A stretch of DNA of 64,000 bases, taken from assembly GCA_023974075.1 (NCBI GenBank), contig JAMFTG010000124.1:152001-216000 (forward strand), written 5' to 3'. Positions 1 through 13,673 of this stretch are shown piece after piece; positions within the stretch are counted from its first letter, which is position 1, and every line of letters starts with the position of its first letter. This stretch comes from Chaenocephalus aceratus (lineage: Eukaryota; Chordata; Actinopteri; Perciformes; Channichthyidae). A program made the position numbers and the translations under genes. Below the pieces are notes generated by a model. That model had not been told where the DNA came from, searched no databases, and saw only the letters and a list, made by a program, of their open reading frames with translations.

Positions 1-761
1 TTATAGTTTGTAATGTAATTAACAGTAGACCGGTTGTCGTGATGGGAGCGACAGAAGAAAGGACAGTGGTGACAGTAATAATAGAGACAGAGTACATGTT
101 CTCACACGCCTGTACACTGTCAAACCCAATATTTAGTTTTGCTAAACTGCCGTCATTTCTATAAAAAAATGAAGGGAAATGTATTGGCTGGGGAAGGCCT
201 CTCTTAGTAGCCAAGCCCTTCTCGTTAGTTACTATCAACACTGCTATCAAGAGGGATCAACGGAAAGCCTTTCTTCTGTGAATGAGGCGAAACAGACATG
301 CATACATGGTTGTGGCGAGTCCAGTGCATGTTAAGAAATGTCTGCATGAAGTCAGACTCTCCTCCGTCTCTGAAACCCAGCCATCTCCTGTGAAGTGCTT
401 CTGAAACATGTCCATTCATGACTGAGCTGTCCGTCACCTCCTTGGCCCTTTGCATCACCCTGTTTCTCATCAGTGTATCCCAGGTCTCAGATATACACAG
501 AGCCTGTCTCTGATTGGCTGAAACACCAACCAGATCATTGCAGCATTACCCACAATCCCCTCTGTTTCAGCCCTGTTTCCAAAGTGCTTACTTTAGATGA
601 AAATAAGGAGCCCCTCCCCACGCCCCTCTGAGAGACATGTGGCCGTCACTTCTGAACATTGCAAACAAACCGATTGTTTTTGTCGTTGTGTTACGCCAAC
701 ATGGATTAAACAACATTATTTTGTTCAATAAAAACATGTATATAATATATATATATAAAAT
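1..761. other. Non-coding stretch, no recognised gene
   Basis: I see no recognisable gene here. A minus-strand open frame at 225-470 has an exon-like look, but I found no convincing splice acceptor or known domain. A short TA-rich run near 739-760 borders the dispersed repeat that follows. Confidence 0.5.
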
Positions 762-1506
762 AAGCACCCTGTATCAAGATTGTTGCAAAACAAGTGACAT
801 GTGACCTTTTTAGAGAGATTTAGCAAAAAAAACACCTCTGGGGTCATTTGGGTGGATTTTCCATATCTCTGGAACCCATCGGTCGATTTTGGCGATTGAC
901 ATCTCTTTCTAACCGTCAGAGCCAATGGAATCGAGGGGGGGTTCCTAAATCCGTCTAAAAATTACCCATTGGTGAATGAGAGTGATGCGCAGCCAGCAGG
1001 CCTAAAACCGGAAGCTGGGTTACAGCTCTCATACACTCTATGAAAACTCAGTTTATTGACATAAATGATGATGGATTATCAGTAATCATTTCAAAGGGAC
1101 ACGGAGACATTGGGTTAACCTTCAGCAGCGTTTATCTGCGTTTTAATGCCATTGAACACGACTGTTGATCAGAACACAGCAAAGGTTAGACGTGTTTGCC
1201 GTTTTGGCCACGTAAAGCTACGTTTTGTGTTGTCTTTGCTGGCTTTCGCTGCCGTGAGTTCCGGTCGCTCAGTGATGATACTTATACCAGTGGAATCTCA
1301 GCTTTCAGATGATATCTAGTTTGTGCAGATCCGATGAAATATATAATTTTCTACCCTGAGTTATGTGCTAAGTGCGTTAGCACCCTTTCTCTTAGTGCTG
1401 GTTCAGAGGCTCGGCGTTAGACTTGTGTTTTGATTCGGTAAAAATAGTTCATATCTTCAGGTAGCTGAGTTTCTTCCCGTTAAGTGGGTATGACACATTC
1501 ATAGGT
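762..1506. repeat. Unclassified dispersed repeat, copy A
   Basis: This stretch is closely repeated at 5810-6579 and more distantly at 51300-51740. Shared landmarks are a start at AAGCACCCTGTATCAAG, an internal TTCCATATCTCTGGAACCC, a GATGGATTATCAGTAATCAT block and an end near GTATGACACATTCATAG. No terminal inverted repeats or coding domain were found. Copies B and C share about 200 bp of extra upstream sequence that copy A lacks. Copies A and B lie in the same orientation about 5 kb apart. They are unlikely to be LTRs, because their outer edges differ and no gag or pol lies between them. Confidence 0.75.
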
Positions 1507-1784
1507 TGTTAAATGTTTAACAGGTTAAAGAAACCCCATGCAGCTCAGCAAACATGGAATGTTTAAATGTAATAATTGTACAGAAGTTAGCGCTTTGTTC
1601 AGATGTTGACTTTTGGTTTAATGTTGTTGTGAATGTTAAAAGAATGTAATTACTTTGGCAAGTTACGGCATAATTAGCACCGTACTTACATGATCTGCGG
1701 TTCTCTGTCATAATTGGTTGTTTCTGTCACGGCCCCAAGGTATTATGGGGCAGCATTATCTTCTCTCCTTTCGTAAAGATGATA

Positions 1785-2506
1785 CAGTGGCGAGCCGTGA
1801 CTTGTATACCTAGGCCCTCTGACCCCCACCAAAAAAAAGAGTTATTACGTCACAGCGTATACTTCAGCTGAATATCAAAACAACGGCCGGGGTGCAAAAC
1901 GCATCAATGAAAGCGACCCTCGACCACACAGAACAACACCTGTAGATAACCCAATGTGTGGTCTTTGAAATTGAAAAGGATATTGCGTTGTGTTTGTTAC
2001 TTTCGTTGCAGTTGTATGTCTTAAGTGTAATGCTTTTATTTTGAAGGTGAGTTTACGCTGTTGACAGGAAGTTGTTGTTTCTATGGAAACAAGAAAAGCT
2101 TCACAGCGGGCGGAACTTGTCATAAAGTCCGCGATAATAAAACCCACTCATTTAGAGGGAAGATATGATTGGTCAATTGTCCTGTCATTTGACATCACTC
2201 TCTCGTTCAGTTACTATAGCGACCCTCTGTGAATGTACAGCTGGACGTCCAATCAGCTCCTGTCTTCACCTGCAGAGACGAGCTTCTTTCATTTAACCCT
2301 TCACATTCACACAGAAACTGAATAGGCAGATTCAAAGGATCTATTTCTTTGGAAATGTTATTTTAAATACAATGAAATCAAGTTATTTTGGTAAAACTAA
2401 TGAAAAATATAACTGAAAACATATTTTTTAATGTTTTTAAATATTATTTTGTAGAATATCTTAGGCCCTCCGAGAGGGCCTAGAGGGCCCTGACGGCTCG
2501 CCACTG
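1785..2506. mobile_element. Non-autonomous TIR element (hAT-like), copy 1
   Basis: The element begins CAGTGGCGAGCCGT and ends with the exact reverse complement ACGGCTCGCCACTG, giving 14-bp terminal inverted repeats. It is 722 bp long and encodes nothing recognisable. A CAG start and short TIRs fit a hAT-type non-autonomous element. The flanking 8 bases (AGATGATA and GTGTAACT) do not match, so the superfamily is inferred. A related, interrupted copy begins at 22373. Confidence 0.7.
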
Positions 2507-3239
2507 GTGTAACTTAATTTAAAGGAGATAATAAAGGAAACATTAAAGGTCTTTTCCTATCATTTAGAGAATTCAAACAGCTCTTATAATCGCTTCCACC
2601 TATAGGTACTTCTGGAAAACGTTCCTCAGTTAGGATCCTTCCTAAGCAAACATGTACCATTTGATGGGTCGTGCTCCAATCTGGACTTTTAACGTCTTTT
2701 CCAGAGATTCAGGAAAACATCTGAAATGTCCAGGAAATGTAAGGAGTCCTCGTCAACCTGTAAAATATTACAACCACATCATACTCGCCAGGCATTAGCC
2801 TGAACCGAAAGGAAACATGTTACTTGAACTTGAAGAATAACAATGTCTCTGAAAAGAAACTTCACAGACATGTTTCATATAGGTATGGCCCTACAATATA
2901 CGTTTCAAATATAGCATGATAGGTCCACTTTAAGGAGGGCTTTCAACGTAAATACAGAAACTTTAACATACATGCGTATATCATAAAGCAGTGACCACCA
3001 ACTGGCGGCCCGCCAGACATTCTCATCCGGCCCGCACGACGGGGGTGACTGTGGCGTTGGAGGAGTGGTTAGTGCGTTCGCCCCCCACCCATTTTTTTTT
3101 TTTGTACAACGTCTCGTGAGTAAGGTGCAGTACCGGAGTCCAACAGAGAGGCAGCAGCTGCGGGACAGTAGCCTCGAAGTGATCCTTTGTTAGAGTGAAG
3201 AGTCTGCTAAGCTTTGTGCGCTCCGCAGTACCTGAGCGT
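2507..3239. other. No gene seen; possible hAT end near 2992
   Basis: This is AT-rich sequence without a recognised gene. Around 2992-3045 the text CAGTGACCACCAACTGGCGG followed by GGCCCG-rich sequence resembles the end of a hAT-type element seen widely in fish genomes. No partner end was located. Confidence 0.35.
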
Positions 3240-4509
<1,270 letters not shown>

Positions 4510-4945
4510 ACAGTCGAGACGCGGCCGGGCACAGTCGAGACGCGGCCGGGGCACAGTCGAGACGCGGCCGGGGCACAGTCGAGACGCGGCCGGGCACAGT
4601 CGAGACGCGGCCGGGGCACAGTCGAGACGCGGCCGGGGCACAGTCGAGACGCGGCCGGGCACAGTCGAGACGCGGCCGGGGCACAGTCGAGACGCGGCCG
4701 GGGCACAGTCGAGATGCGGCCGGGGCACAGTCGAGACGCGGCCGGGCACAGTCGAGACGCGGCCGGGGCACAGTCGAGACGCAGCCGGGCACAGTCGAGA
4801 CGCAGCCGGGCACAGTCCAGACGCAGCCGGGGCACAGTCGAGACGCAGCCGGGCACAGTCGAGACGCGGCCGGGGCACATCGAGACGCAGCCGGGGCGCA
4901 GCCGGGGCACAGTCGAGACGCGGCCGGGGCACATCGCTTATGGAC
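4510..4945. repeat. CpG-rich 21/22-bp minisatellite, about 20 copies
   Basis: Tandem units CAGTCGAGACGCGGCCGGG, with one or two extra bases before the next CAG, run through this stretch. Each unit holds several CpG dinucleotides in otherwise AT-leaning surroundings. Some later units carry GCAGCC in place of GCGGCC, a G-to-A change that removes a CpG as expected from deamination. Alternating 21 and 22-bp lengths scramble reading frames, so the arginine-rich open frames are not credible genes. Confidence 0.93.
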
Positions 4946-5584
4946 AAACAGACTGTCAGATTTCTCCTGCAGCCCAATCGAGTTGAGTTTATGTGCATTT
5001 AAGCTTTCTTACATGTTCCTTTCTCAGACCGTCTGTGATGTACCAAGTGCTTCCATTCAAGGCGTCTCCACTCTCTTCACTGTTGGAGACATTCAAACGC
5101 TCTGCCATGGCAGTGGATTTGAATATAACATCTTACCCATGCTTCAAAGGAGACTGTATTTAGGAAGACAGACGTCCCATCGCAATTCTTTTTCAGCGTA
5201 CAGGCTTTGGCTTTAACAAACCTCAACTTTAAGCCTCGTTGACGAAAGCGTACATCGTGAAATAATGACTTTACCCAAAGGAAAGTTGACAGGAGTTTTG
5301 CATTGCTTCTTCTGAAACAACTTTAAAGGCAACAAAAGACAAAGGTGTGATGAGTAATGTTTTCTTTAGGTCTGTATATCTCCTGTATTACGAAAGATAT
5401 GCTTCCAGTGTGTTACTATCGTTTTAATAAAACAATTATTGCATTTCTACCGATAAGAGAAACATGGTTTGTTCCACTGCGTTCAAAGGGCTGCAACTGG
5501 ACAGCTGTGTACATGCAGCTGAGGATGCTTTTATGCAGATGCACCACACAAGGACACTCAACCTGTTCCACCCGAAGGGTTAAA
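4946..5584. other. No gene seen
   Basis: This is non-repetitive sequence with a few short open frames. I recognised no domain, splice-bounded exon or transposon end. Confidence 0.45.
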
Positions 5585-6579
5585 TAAATAATCTTTGTTC
5601 TCAGAGTAATGATGAACCTGTGAGTTGGATGCAGAAGAGTCAGAATCAATATAGATGTTTTTATTTGAAAGAAAATTCAGATTGAACATGGTAAAAAAAT
5701 GTAAATGACAGTGTCCGTCCAAAATAAACCATTTCTTATAGTGAAAACTAACCTTAGATGATGGGATGGTAGACTACAAGCTTTAGGAATCCAAACTACA
5801 ACATATGATAAGCACCCTGTATCAAGATCGATGCAAAACAAGTGACCTTTGACCTTTTTAGAGAGGTTTAGCAAAAAAAACACCTCTGGGGTCATTTGGG
5901 TGGATTTTCCATATCTCTGGAACCCATCGGTCGATTTTGACGATTGACATCTCTTTCTAACCGTCAGAGCCAATGGAATCGAGGGGGAGTTCCTAAATCC
6001 GTCTAAAAAGTACCCATTGGTGAATGAGAGTGATGCGCAGCCAGCAGTCCCAAAACCGGAAGCTGGGTTACAGCTCTCATACACTCTATATGAAAACTCT
6101 GTTTATTGATAAATATGATGATGGATTATCAGTAATCATTTCAAAGGGACACAGAGACATTGGGTTAACCTTCAGCAGCGTTTATCTGCGTTGTAATGCC
6201 ATTGAACACAACGTTGATCAGAACACAGCAAAGCTAAGACGTGTTTGCCGTTTTGGCCACGTGAAGTGAAGTTGTGTGTTGTCTGGGTTCGTTTTCTCTG
6301 CCGTGAGTTCCGGTCGCTCAGTGATGATACTTATACCAATGGAATCTGTGGAATCTCAGCTTTCATATGATATCTAGTTTGTGCAGATCAGATGAAGTAT
6401 ACAATATTTCTACCGTGAGTTATGTGCTAATTGCGTTAGCACTCTTTCTCTTAGGGCTAGTTCAGAGGCTCGGCGTTAGACTTGTGTTTTGTTTCGGTAA
6501 AAATGGTTCATATCGCGAGGTAGCTGAGTTTCTTCCCGTTCAGTGGGTATGACACATTCATAGTTTGTTAAATGTTAAG
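5585..6579. repeat. Unclassified dispersed repeat, copy B (longest)
   Basis: This copy matches 762-1506 over its second part. Over its first part (5585-5800, around TCAGAATCAATATAGATG) it matches 51110-51300. It is therefore the most complete of the three copies. No terminal inverted repeats, poly-A tail or coding domain were found. Confidence 0.75.
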
Positions 6580-7236
6580 AAGCCCTCTGACGCCGTTTCT
6601 TGCAAGCTCCAAGGAAAGAAAGAAAAAGAGCTAAAGAGAAGGACTAAAGGACAGAGGGCTGGAGGACGGAGAAATCAGCAGAAGAAGACAGACAGGAAGT
6701 GAACACTGACGGGAACACGGTAAGGGCTCTGGCAGTGTTTAAACACTGCTTAATGGACAATAATCAAAACGGACTCAAAAAGTTGGTGGGCAAAACACCT
6801 CAATCAGTAAATTCAGCCATCATGTGGAGACGTTCCCTCCATGGCCTCTGTAGCACACAACACACCACATGGGAAACATCATCTCCAGGAAGCTGTCTCC
6901 AAACCCAGTCGTCCCGTGTGAGGGCATCAAGGCGGAGCGGAAAAGAAAGACTCAGGACCTTTGCACAGATTCTGACGGATTCACCCTGGATGTAAAAACT
7001 AAATAAAGCAAATTAAAGAGCCTCTGTAAGTGCACCACACTTTACTTCAGCCTGTCTGGGAATACTTCAGCACACAAGGACGCCTTCTGTTCATTTAGGA
7101 ACAGTAAATCGCTCACGCTGAGCATACTTGAACAAGCAAGGCTGAACAAGACTTACAGAGCCGCCTTGCCTTGAAAAGACATGGTGTTAGTTGTTGTAGT
7201 GGGTTGAGTTCAGGGCCTCCAATGTCAGGGTGAAGG
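6580..7236. other. No gene seen
   Basis: This is purine-rich sequence followed by ordinary non-coding sequence. An open frame at 6699-6995 has no recognised domain. Confidence 0.4.
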
Positions 7237-9085
7237 TACAATACAATACAATACAACTTTATTTATAAAGCACTTTAAACCTCCAGACCAAAGTGCTGTA
7301 CAGGCAAATAGATAAAACACAGCTCAGCTCACACACCATAAAACAAGTACAAGTAAAAACAAAAAACAATTTAAATGCAAAAAAGCAACACTCTAAAAGA
7401 TGTTGAAACGCCAAATGTTAAAACGCTAAGGAGAAGAGGTGGGTTTTAAGAAGCGATTTAAAAGCAGGCAGTGTGGAGGCCTGTCTGATCTCCAGGGGCA
7501 GAGCGCTCCACAGTTTGGGAGCCGCGACAGAGAAGCCACGCCCCCTCTGAGCTTTGACCTGGTTTTAGGCACATTCAGGAGCAGTTGGTCCGCTGACCTG
7601 AGAGGGCGGTTCGGCGTGTAGTGCTGTAGCAGCTCAGCAAGGTATGGTGGGGTCATGCCATTTAGGGATTTAAAAGCAAATAAAAGAATTTTAAAATGGA
7701 TCCTAAAATAAATTGGCAGCCAGTGGAGAGAAGCTAAATCAGGGGAGATGTGGTCATGCTTCCGTGTGCCAGTTAAGAGCCTTGCTGCAGCATTTTGCAC
7801 CCGCTGCAGTCGTGCGAGCGAGGACCCTGACCCCCATGTAGAGAGAGTTACAGTAGTCCAGCCGGGTGGGGACAAAGGCATGGACTACTGTCTCAAACTG
7901 CTGTCTGGAGAGAAAAGGTTTTACTTTCGCTAGCTGCCTCAGGTGATAAAAGCTCGTTTTTACCACCGACTTCATCTGACTCTCAAGTTTGAGTTCACGG
8001 TCCATTTTAATACCAAGGTTCGTAACGGTGGGCTTGGTGTACTGATTCAAGGGACCCAGGTCTACAGAAGTGGTGTCAGTGGTGCTACCAAAAACCATTA
8101 CTTCTGTTTTTCCTTCATTGAGTTTAAGGAAGTTGCACGCCATCCAGGCCTTTATATCATCTAGGCACTTTAGCAGTGGGCTAATTAGGTAACCCTCCTT
8201 CTTTGTTAGAGGGACGTAAATCTGGCTATCGTCAGCATAGCAGTGGAATGCGATGCCGTGCTTTCTAAAAATGGACCCAAGAGGGAGCAAATAGAGGGAG
8301 AATAGCAGGGCCCTAATACTGAGCCCTGTGGGACCCCATACAGGAGTGGAGCAGAGGATGACTCGGAGTCACCAAGGCTGACAGAGAAAGTTCTGTCCTT
8401 CAAATATGACCTGAACCATTCCAGGGCTTTCCCCTCAATGCCCACCCACTTCTCCAAGCGGGAGATCAGGATGTCATGGTCGACTGTATCGAAAGCAGCA
8501 GCTAAGTCAATAAGTAGGAGCACAACGCAGTCCCCAGAGTCAGTAGATAAGAGGATGTCATTAAAGACTCTTAAAAGCGCTGTTTCAGTGCTGTGCATAG
8601 TTTTAAAACCGGATTGGAAAACCTCCAGTATGTTGTTCTCTTCCAGAAAAAACATAATTTGACTGTAGACAATCTTCTCCAGGATCTTTGACATAAAAGG
8701 CATTTTGGAAATGGGCCTAAAATTAGCCAGAACTGTGGGATCCAGGCTGGGTTTTTTAATACGAGGTTGCACGACTGCATGCTTCAGGTTCTCGGGGACC
8801 TTCCCTGAGAGCAGGCTGCTGTTTAAAACTGCCAGCACAGATGGTCCAACAGTGGGGAAAACCTCAGGGTCATTTGGAGAACCAGAGGGCTTTCACTTGG
8901 AGACAATCTCCTGTACAAAAGACAGAGCTGCTCAGACTGGTTAAAGACAGCAGAGCACGGTGCAGGAACTGAGGGGTCATTGCAGGAGCAGAGATTTGAG
9001 CTCTAGTGGAGTTTACCTTAGGTGTCTTGTGAGAGTGGATAAGCGTAGGACGTTGCAAAGGGAGAGAGGTGGTCATAGACCCTTT
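7237..9085 (-). mobile_element. 5'-truncated L2-like LINE
   Basis: Read on the minus strand, this is the 3' part of a non-LTR retrotransposon: reverse transcriptase, a C-terminal region, a short 3' UTR and a short pentamer tail (TACAA units on the plus strand at 7237-7256). The endonuclease and first ORF are absent. That fits 5' truncation, and the upper boundary near 9085 is approximate. It belongs to a different subfamily from the L2 copies at 29.6 and 54.4 kb, as shown by its distinct RT sequence and tail. Confidence 0.85.
7426..8838 (-). pseudogene. L2-like reverse transcriptase fragment (broken)
   Basis: The minus-strand frames at 8206-8838, 7754-8290 and 7426-7881 are successive pieces of one reverse transcriptase. 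The first carries [10 protein letters not shown], the palm motif [16 protein letters not shown] and the loop motif [10 protein letters not shown]. The second carries the catalytic YADD box (YADDSQIYV). The third is the C-terminal region, containing RLQRVQNAAARLL, a motif typical of L2/CR1-group LINEs. At least two frameshifts separate them, so no functional enzyme can be made. In an active element the protein would copy the LINE RNA into DNA at a nicked chromosomal target. Confidence 0.88.
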
Positions 9086-10316
9086 TTAAACATTAGGTAT
9101 GTCAACATTAAATCAATCAATCAAGCAGACTATGAACACAAGGCTGACGCCAGTCCTCCCTCAGAGGGACCTTGGAGAACATCTGAGATGCAAACTAGAA
9201 AATGGTAATCACATTTTAATTGCAGAGAGTAACAATATTTGCATGAGTACGAGTATATATGATCCTAATGGAAATACGATGTCGTCTTGAAGATGTTAAA
9301 CCTGTATGACAATATTAAATGTCTTTCTTATTTTGCGTGGTTTACAAGTACATGTTTGCACGGAACTATTTGTGTAGCTCGTTTCGTGACATGCAGCATG
9401 GCAGCAGTCGGGACCGCTGCAGACTCGCTGTTGACATGTTTTAACCCACTAACCACTAGTGGCGGACCGGACGTGCAAACGGGGTGTAAGTGGGTAAAAG
9501 AGGAAGGGTGTCAGGCCGGTTTGGAATTGGGCCTCTAATTCAAATTATCTTTGGAATGTAAACTTAAGTAAAGCATATTTCAATATACACCATTTCATGA
9601 GGGACTTTCCACTTTTCTGGACAACAATAAAGTACAACTGCTAAAAATACACTTTTTTAGCCAGACTTAGAGGAGTGAATAGCAAGTGGGAGGGGCTTAA
9701 ATAGTGAGGCCACACCCCCTAAAATACAATTCTGAGTGAACTGTGCCACACACTTTGATTTTAGCCCCTTTTGACTCGTGTCCTTGTTCCTTTGTTCATT
9801 CCACCTTTCTTGGGTTTTCTGTGCTGTAACTTTGCCAATTCTTTATAATGAGGATAGAGTTTCCATGGCAACCAGAAGGCCCAAGGAACAATCGATCATC
9901 AAGGGTCTGCAGACATCCACTCCACTGATTATTTGAACAGTCAATCTCCGTCTTTCAAATCAAGTTGAGGCCAGTGTATTTATAGTGCCTTTAACAAGCA
10001 GCGAGCAAAGACACACAGTTCCAAGAACAATGACGTATTGAAAACACAAAACTAATTCCAGTTAGCAAGCTACCGAAGGGTCCGACAGAATTCAGTAAGT
10101 TACTTGCACGTTCCCTCGCCATGACGTGTCCTCCCTGATGCTTTGGAAAGGTTAGTGTGTTGTCCCAGGGAAGTTATAAGAGACTGCCACTTTAGGGAAT
10201 CAATATGCAGATAATACGCCGAGCAGGAAGGATGTGACACTTGCTGAGAACAAAGTTACTGGCTAGATGAACCATATGGAGTGGTGCAGTGATGATGTAA
10301 TTGTATAGGCCAGTGC
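9086..10316. other. No gene seen
   Basis: I found no recognised coding or transposon structure. The 5' remnant of the neighbouring LINE may extend slightly into the first bases. Confidence 0.4.
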
Positions 10317-10390
10317 CTTTCAATGTGTGGTCCGTGGACCACTGGTGGTCCGTGAGCACCCCCTAGTGGTCCGTGAGTATATTGGTAACA
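10317..10390. mobile_element. hAT-like terminal fragment
   Basis: The text CCAGTGCCTTTCAATGTGTG followed by three GTGGTCCGTG-type segments resembles a widespread vertebrate hAT-type terminus. Only one end is visible, so this is a fragment at best. Confidence 0.3.
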
Positions 10391-10616
10391 TTTCAAATTT
10401 GAAATAAATTAATACATTTGAGTTTTGCAGAAATATCTCCAAGAAAGTACCTGCCTATCTTTAGTATCTGTATATCTATATCTGACCATTAGAATCTGTA
10501 TTTTTGAAATTGTCGTTTTTAACACCGTAGTTTTACAAATTATAGAATAATTAATTACCAGTGTTTTCCAAGTTTACTCGGCAGTTCGTTTCGTTAGCTA
10601 ACGTTAGCTAAAGGCA

Positions 10617-10733
10617 GGCTGCAGACGTAGGCCTGGCTGCAGACGTAGGCCTGGCTGCAGACGTAGGCCTGGCTGCAGACGTAGGCCTGGCTGCAGACGT
10701 AGGCCTGGCTGCAGACGTAGGCCTGGCTGCAGA
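10617..10733. repeat. 18-bp minisatellite, about 6.5 copies
   Basis: Near-perfect tandem units of GCTGCAGACGTAGGCCTG run through this stretch and end abruptly at GCTGCAGACACACTACCC. Confidence 0.93.
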
Positions 10734-11159
10734 CACACTACCCCCCTGATGAAAGTACTGACCAATCACAACAGAGCTGGCCAGCTAACCAATCAGAGCA
10801 GACTGGGCTCTGGTTTCAGACAGAGGGTGAACAGAGGTGCTGCAGCACAGGCAGTATGAGAAAATGAAGAGCTTTAGAACGGAGACATGTCCCAGTAGAC
10901 ACTACACACCAGAGGTCCGAGTCAGGATGGGCAAGTCAAGTCAAGTCCTAAACTTTGACCAAACGAGTCTTTAACAAGTCCTTATGTGCTTTTCACCAAA
11001 TGTAAGGACATCGATCAACAGAATAATACTTACTGATCAAACCGCTCTGTATCAGTCACATTCATGATCCATGTTCTCTCTGCTGGTGAAGCAACGTGTG
11101 TTTCTATTGAGAGGGGTCAGTGAGGTGAGGCTCCCGTGACGGTTTGACTCAGAAGGACT

Positions 11160-11510
11160 TTAAAGGTAGGGTAGGTAATTCTGGAGAAAGCAGCTCGAGT
11201 GGCTAGAATTTGAAAATACACAGCCGGAAAAAATGTGCCACTTCCTCACAGAGCCCCGCCCCCAACACACACCAACGCGCTCATGACCAATGAGGGCAGA
11301 GATCAGTGTGTGCCCAGATGGAAGGCTGACAGGCAGGTAGGCCGTCCAGTTACTTCAGCCGGCTCAGATGATTGGTCGAGCTTTCTGCAGCGCCACGACT
11401 TCAAAGCACTTCAGATATTCATTGCTATCGGGATGTTAAGAGCGTTCCATGGAATATAACAAAAAGTGTATCTCGAGCCGTTTTCTCAAACGTACCTACC
11501 CCACCTTTAA
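11160..11510. mobile_element. MITE with TTAA-type termini
   Basis: The left end TTAAAGGTAGGGTAGGTA and the right end TACCTACCCCACCTTTAA are inverted repeats matching at 17 of 18 positions. The 351-bp interior encodes nothing. TTAA at both edges could be a target duplication (piggyBac-like) or part of the TIR. I do not assign the superfamily firmly. Confidence 0.7.
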
Positions 11511-12726
11511 CGGATCAGATCCCTGGTGTTGAGGTGACAGCATGTGTATCACTGTGTGCGATGTTGTGAGGGACCCACAGTCCATCTGTATGCCAGGGAT
11601 AATGTGCAGCCAGGCGTCTCTATAGAGAACACCTGCACCTAGGTCCCTCTGCAGGTGGTACTTGAAGTATGTTTTGATGCCAATACTTTTGTACTTTTAC
11701 TTGTGACATTTTGAAAGCAGGACTTTTTATCGTAACCGAGTATTCCTACACTCTGGTACTTTACTCAAGTACAAGACCTGAACTTCTCCCACCTCTGACA
11801 GTAAACCTGAGTGGTTACCAAAGAGAAACCCTGCTCTGAAGGTTATTTTCATTTCACAAATCCTGCACTCAGCTCTGCTTTCTCCAACATCGCTGAAAAG
11901 CAGCAGACGCTGCTTCTTTTTTCGGTTTTCGCTCATTTCCTGACTTTTCCCGACGTGCTTGCATTTAAATCCGTCTCCCCATCGCTCTGTGCAGCTGGCC
12001 TGTACCACTACACCTGCTGTCTTTGGAGCGTCTGCCCCAACCCCCAGGAAGTGCGCCGGACTCAGATGAAAATATTCGTGGTGGCCAAACGGCGGTACTA
12101 CACTTCCGTTTGGTTGCCAGGCCCGGAAACACGTTTTCCCATTGACTTACACGGGGAAAGAGACGTCTGTAACTCGTTGGATAATTTAAACTGAATAAAC
12201 TACCCAGTATGAACACTTGTATAGCCCTTATTAAAAACATTCGTTCCTCAAGTTGTAAAATGTGCTAATAACGTTATTCTGAGAGTTATTTCCCTCTGCA
12301 TTATGAACGCTCATCTAACCCACGGGACCGCGCCGCCCGGCACGTTCATGTTACGTGTCCGGCATGGTGCCGACCAATCAGAGCACACTGTGCTCACAGG
12401 GAGGGGGGGGCAGGAGCTATTGGAGCCGTCAGAGGCAGAAAGTGAAATGCAGTGAATACACGTAGTTTACAGAGATGCTGTGAGAAACCAATGTGAGTTG
12501 CGTTTGTCTTTACCCATGATGCACCATAACAACGGACCCATATCGTCTTACTGCCACGGAGCTGTAATCATGGATATATTGCACATGTTTGCTGTAATTC
12601 ATCATCATACATGGGCTGTGTGATTACATCTTGTACCGTAAATGTTGTATTAAATAAAGTTAATATTACCGACGTTAGATTAACGTCCCTGTAGCTTCGT
12701 ATTGCACTAAGAAGCTTATTGCACTG

Positions 12727-12748
12727 TGTGTGTGTGTGTATATATATG
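12727..12748. repeat. Short TG/TA microsatellite
   Basis: A run of TG dinucleotides passes into TATATATA. It has no gene context. Confidence 0.8.
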
Positions 12749-13673
12749 GTGCAATAACTCTTTCATGCTCAATGAAGCTCTGTTGGATATCACTAGATCC
12801 TGTTACAGCGTAATATAAGTACATAACGATTGATGTGACATTAGCATAATGACTAGCTAGCCGCTAGCTGCTAGCTGCCGCCTCGTTAATATCAAATCCA
12901 TCATAATATAAATCCATTACCGTGCTGTCATGAACGCACGGTGCTGTTACGTGTACGCAAATTGATGTGCTTGATGTGAACGAGCATTTTGGTTAAAGTT
13001 GCGCATGCGCTATGAACGCACATACGGGTACTTCTCAGGCATGCTGGGTAATCTGTGAGGTTTCGCTCTCTCAAAGGTTGGGCCATTTTATCATCATGCG
13101 CCAATGAGCAACTCATAGGAACGAGTGAGGCCCCGCCTCCCACGCTGTATCCAGTTCTTATTATACATCCATGGTCTGCCCCCCACCCTTCTTTCACATA
13201 ATGGTACGATCCTAGTGTGTCCTCGCATATGATTGGCCGCATGGTGGCCCAGCTAAATAAAGCCCCGCCCCTGCCTGCAAGGATTCACAGCAAGAGTTGC
13301 AGCAGCTGGAGATCCTGCTCTCCCCGGCGGGAGGCTGCTCTTCTAGCGGCAGCTCGCGATCGGCGTGTTGGAGACCTCTGAGTTAAAGTATCAAGTCACC
13401 TCAAGGCAGAGGCTCAAGTCCAAGTCATGTGACTGGAGTCCAAGTCATGTGACTGGAGTCCACACCTCTGCTGCATACTGATATGAACCTGACATCAGCA
13501 TAACAGGGCCCCTTTAAAGCATGCGTGTATTCTTGGCATGTGTGTAAAATAATAAGGATTGAGTTAATGTTCCCCCGGCGATTAAAAAACGTATTCTCCA
13601 ACCAGCTTGAGAATGTCCTGAGATCCTTCTAGTGTTTCCTGTAACACGTGCTTCATAGCTCCTTTGCACTCAC

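Larger units (their letters stand above)
10910..13470. mobile_element. Possible old TIR element carrying nested insertions
   Basis: The left edge reads CAGAGGTCCGAGTCAGGATG. The right edge, read on the opposite strand, begins CAGAGGTGTGGACTCCAGTC. The flanking octamers are CTACACAC and CTGCATAC, which match at 6 of 8 positions with two transitions, as expected of a decayed hAT-type duplication. The sequence on either side (10745-10909 and 13471-13517) looks like the two halves of another fish repeat. The interior contains the MITE at 11160-11510. I saw no transposase. Confidence 0.4.

Noticed and set aside
225..470. Minus-strand 81-codon frame
   Set aside because: Composition is plausible, but I found no acceptor or donor matching the frame and no known family.
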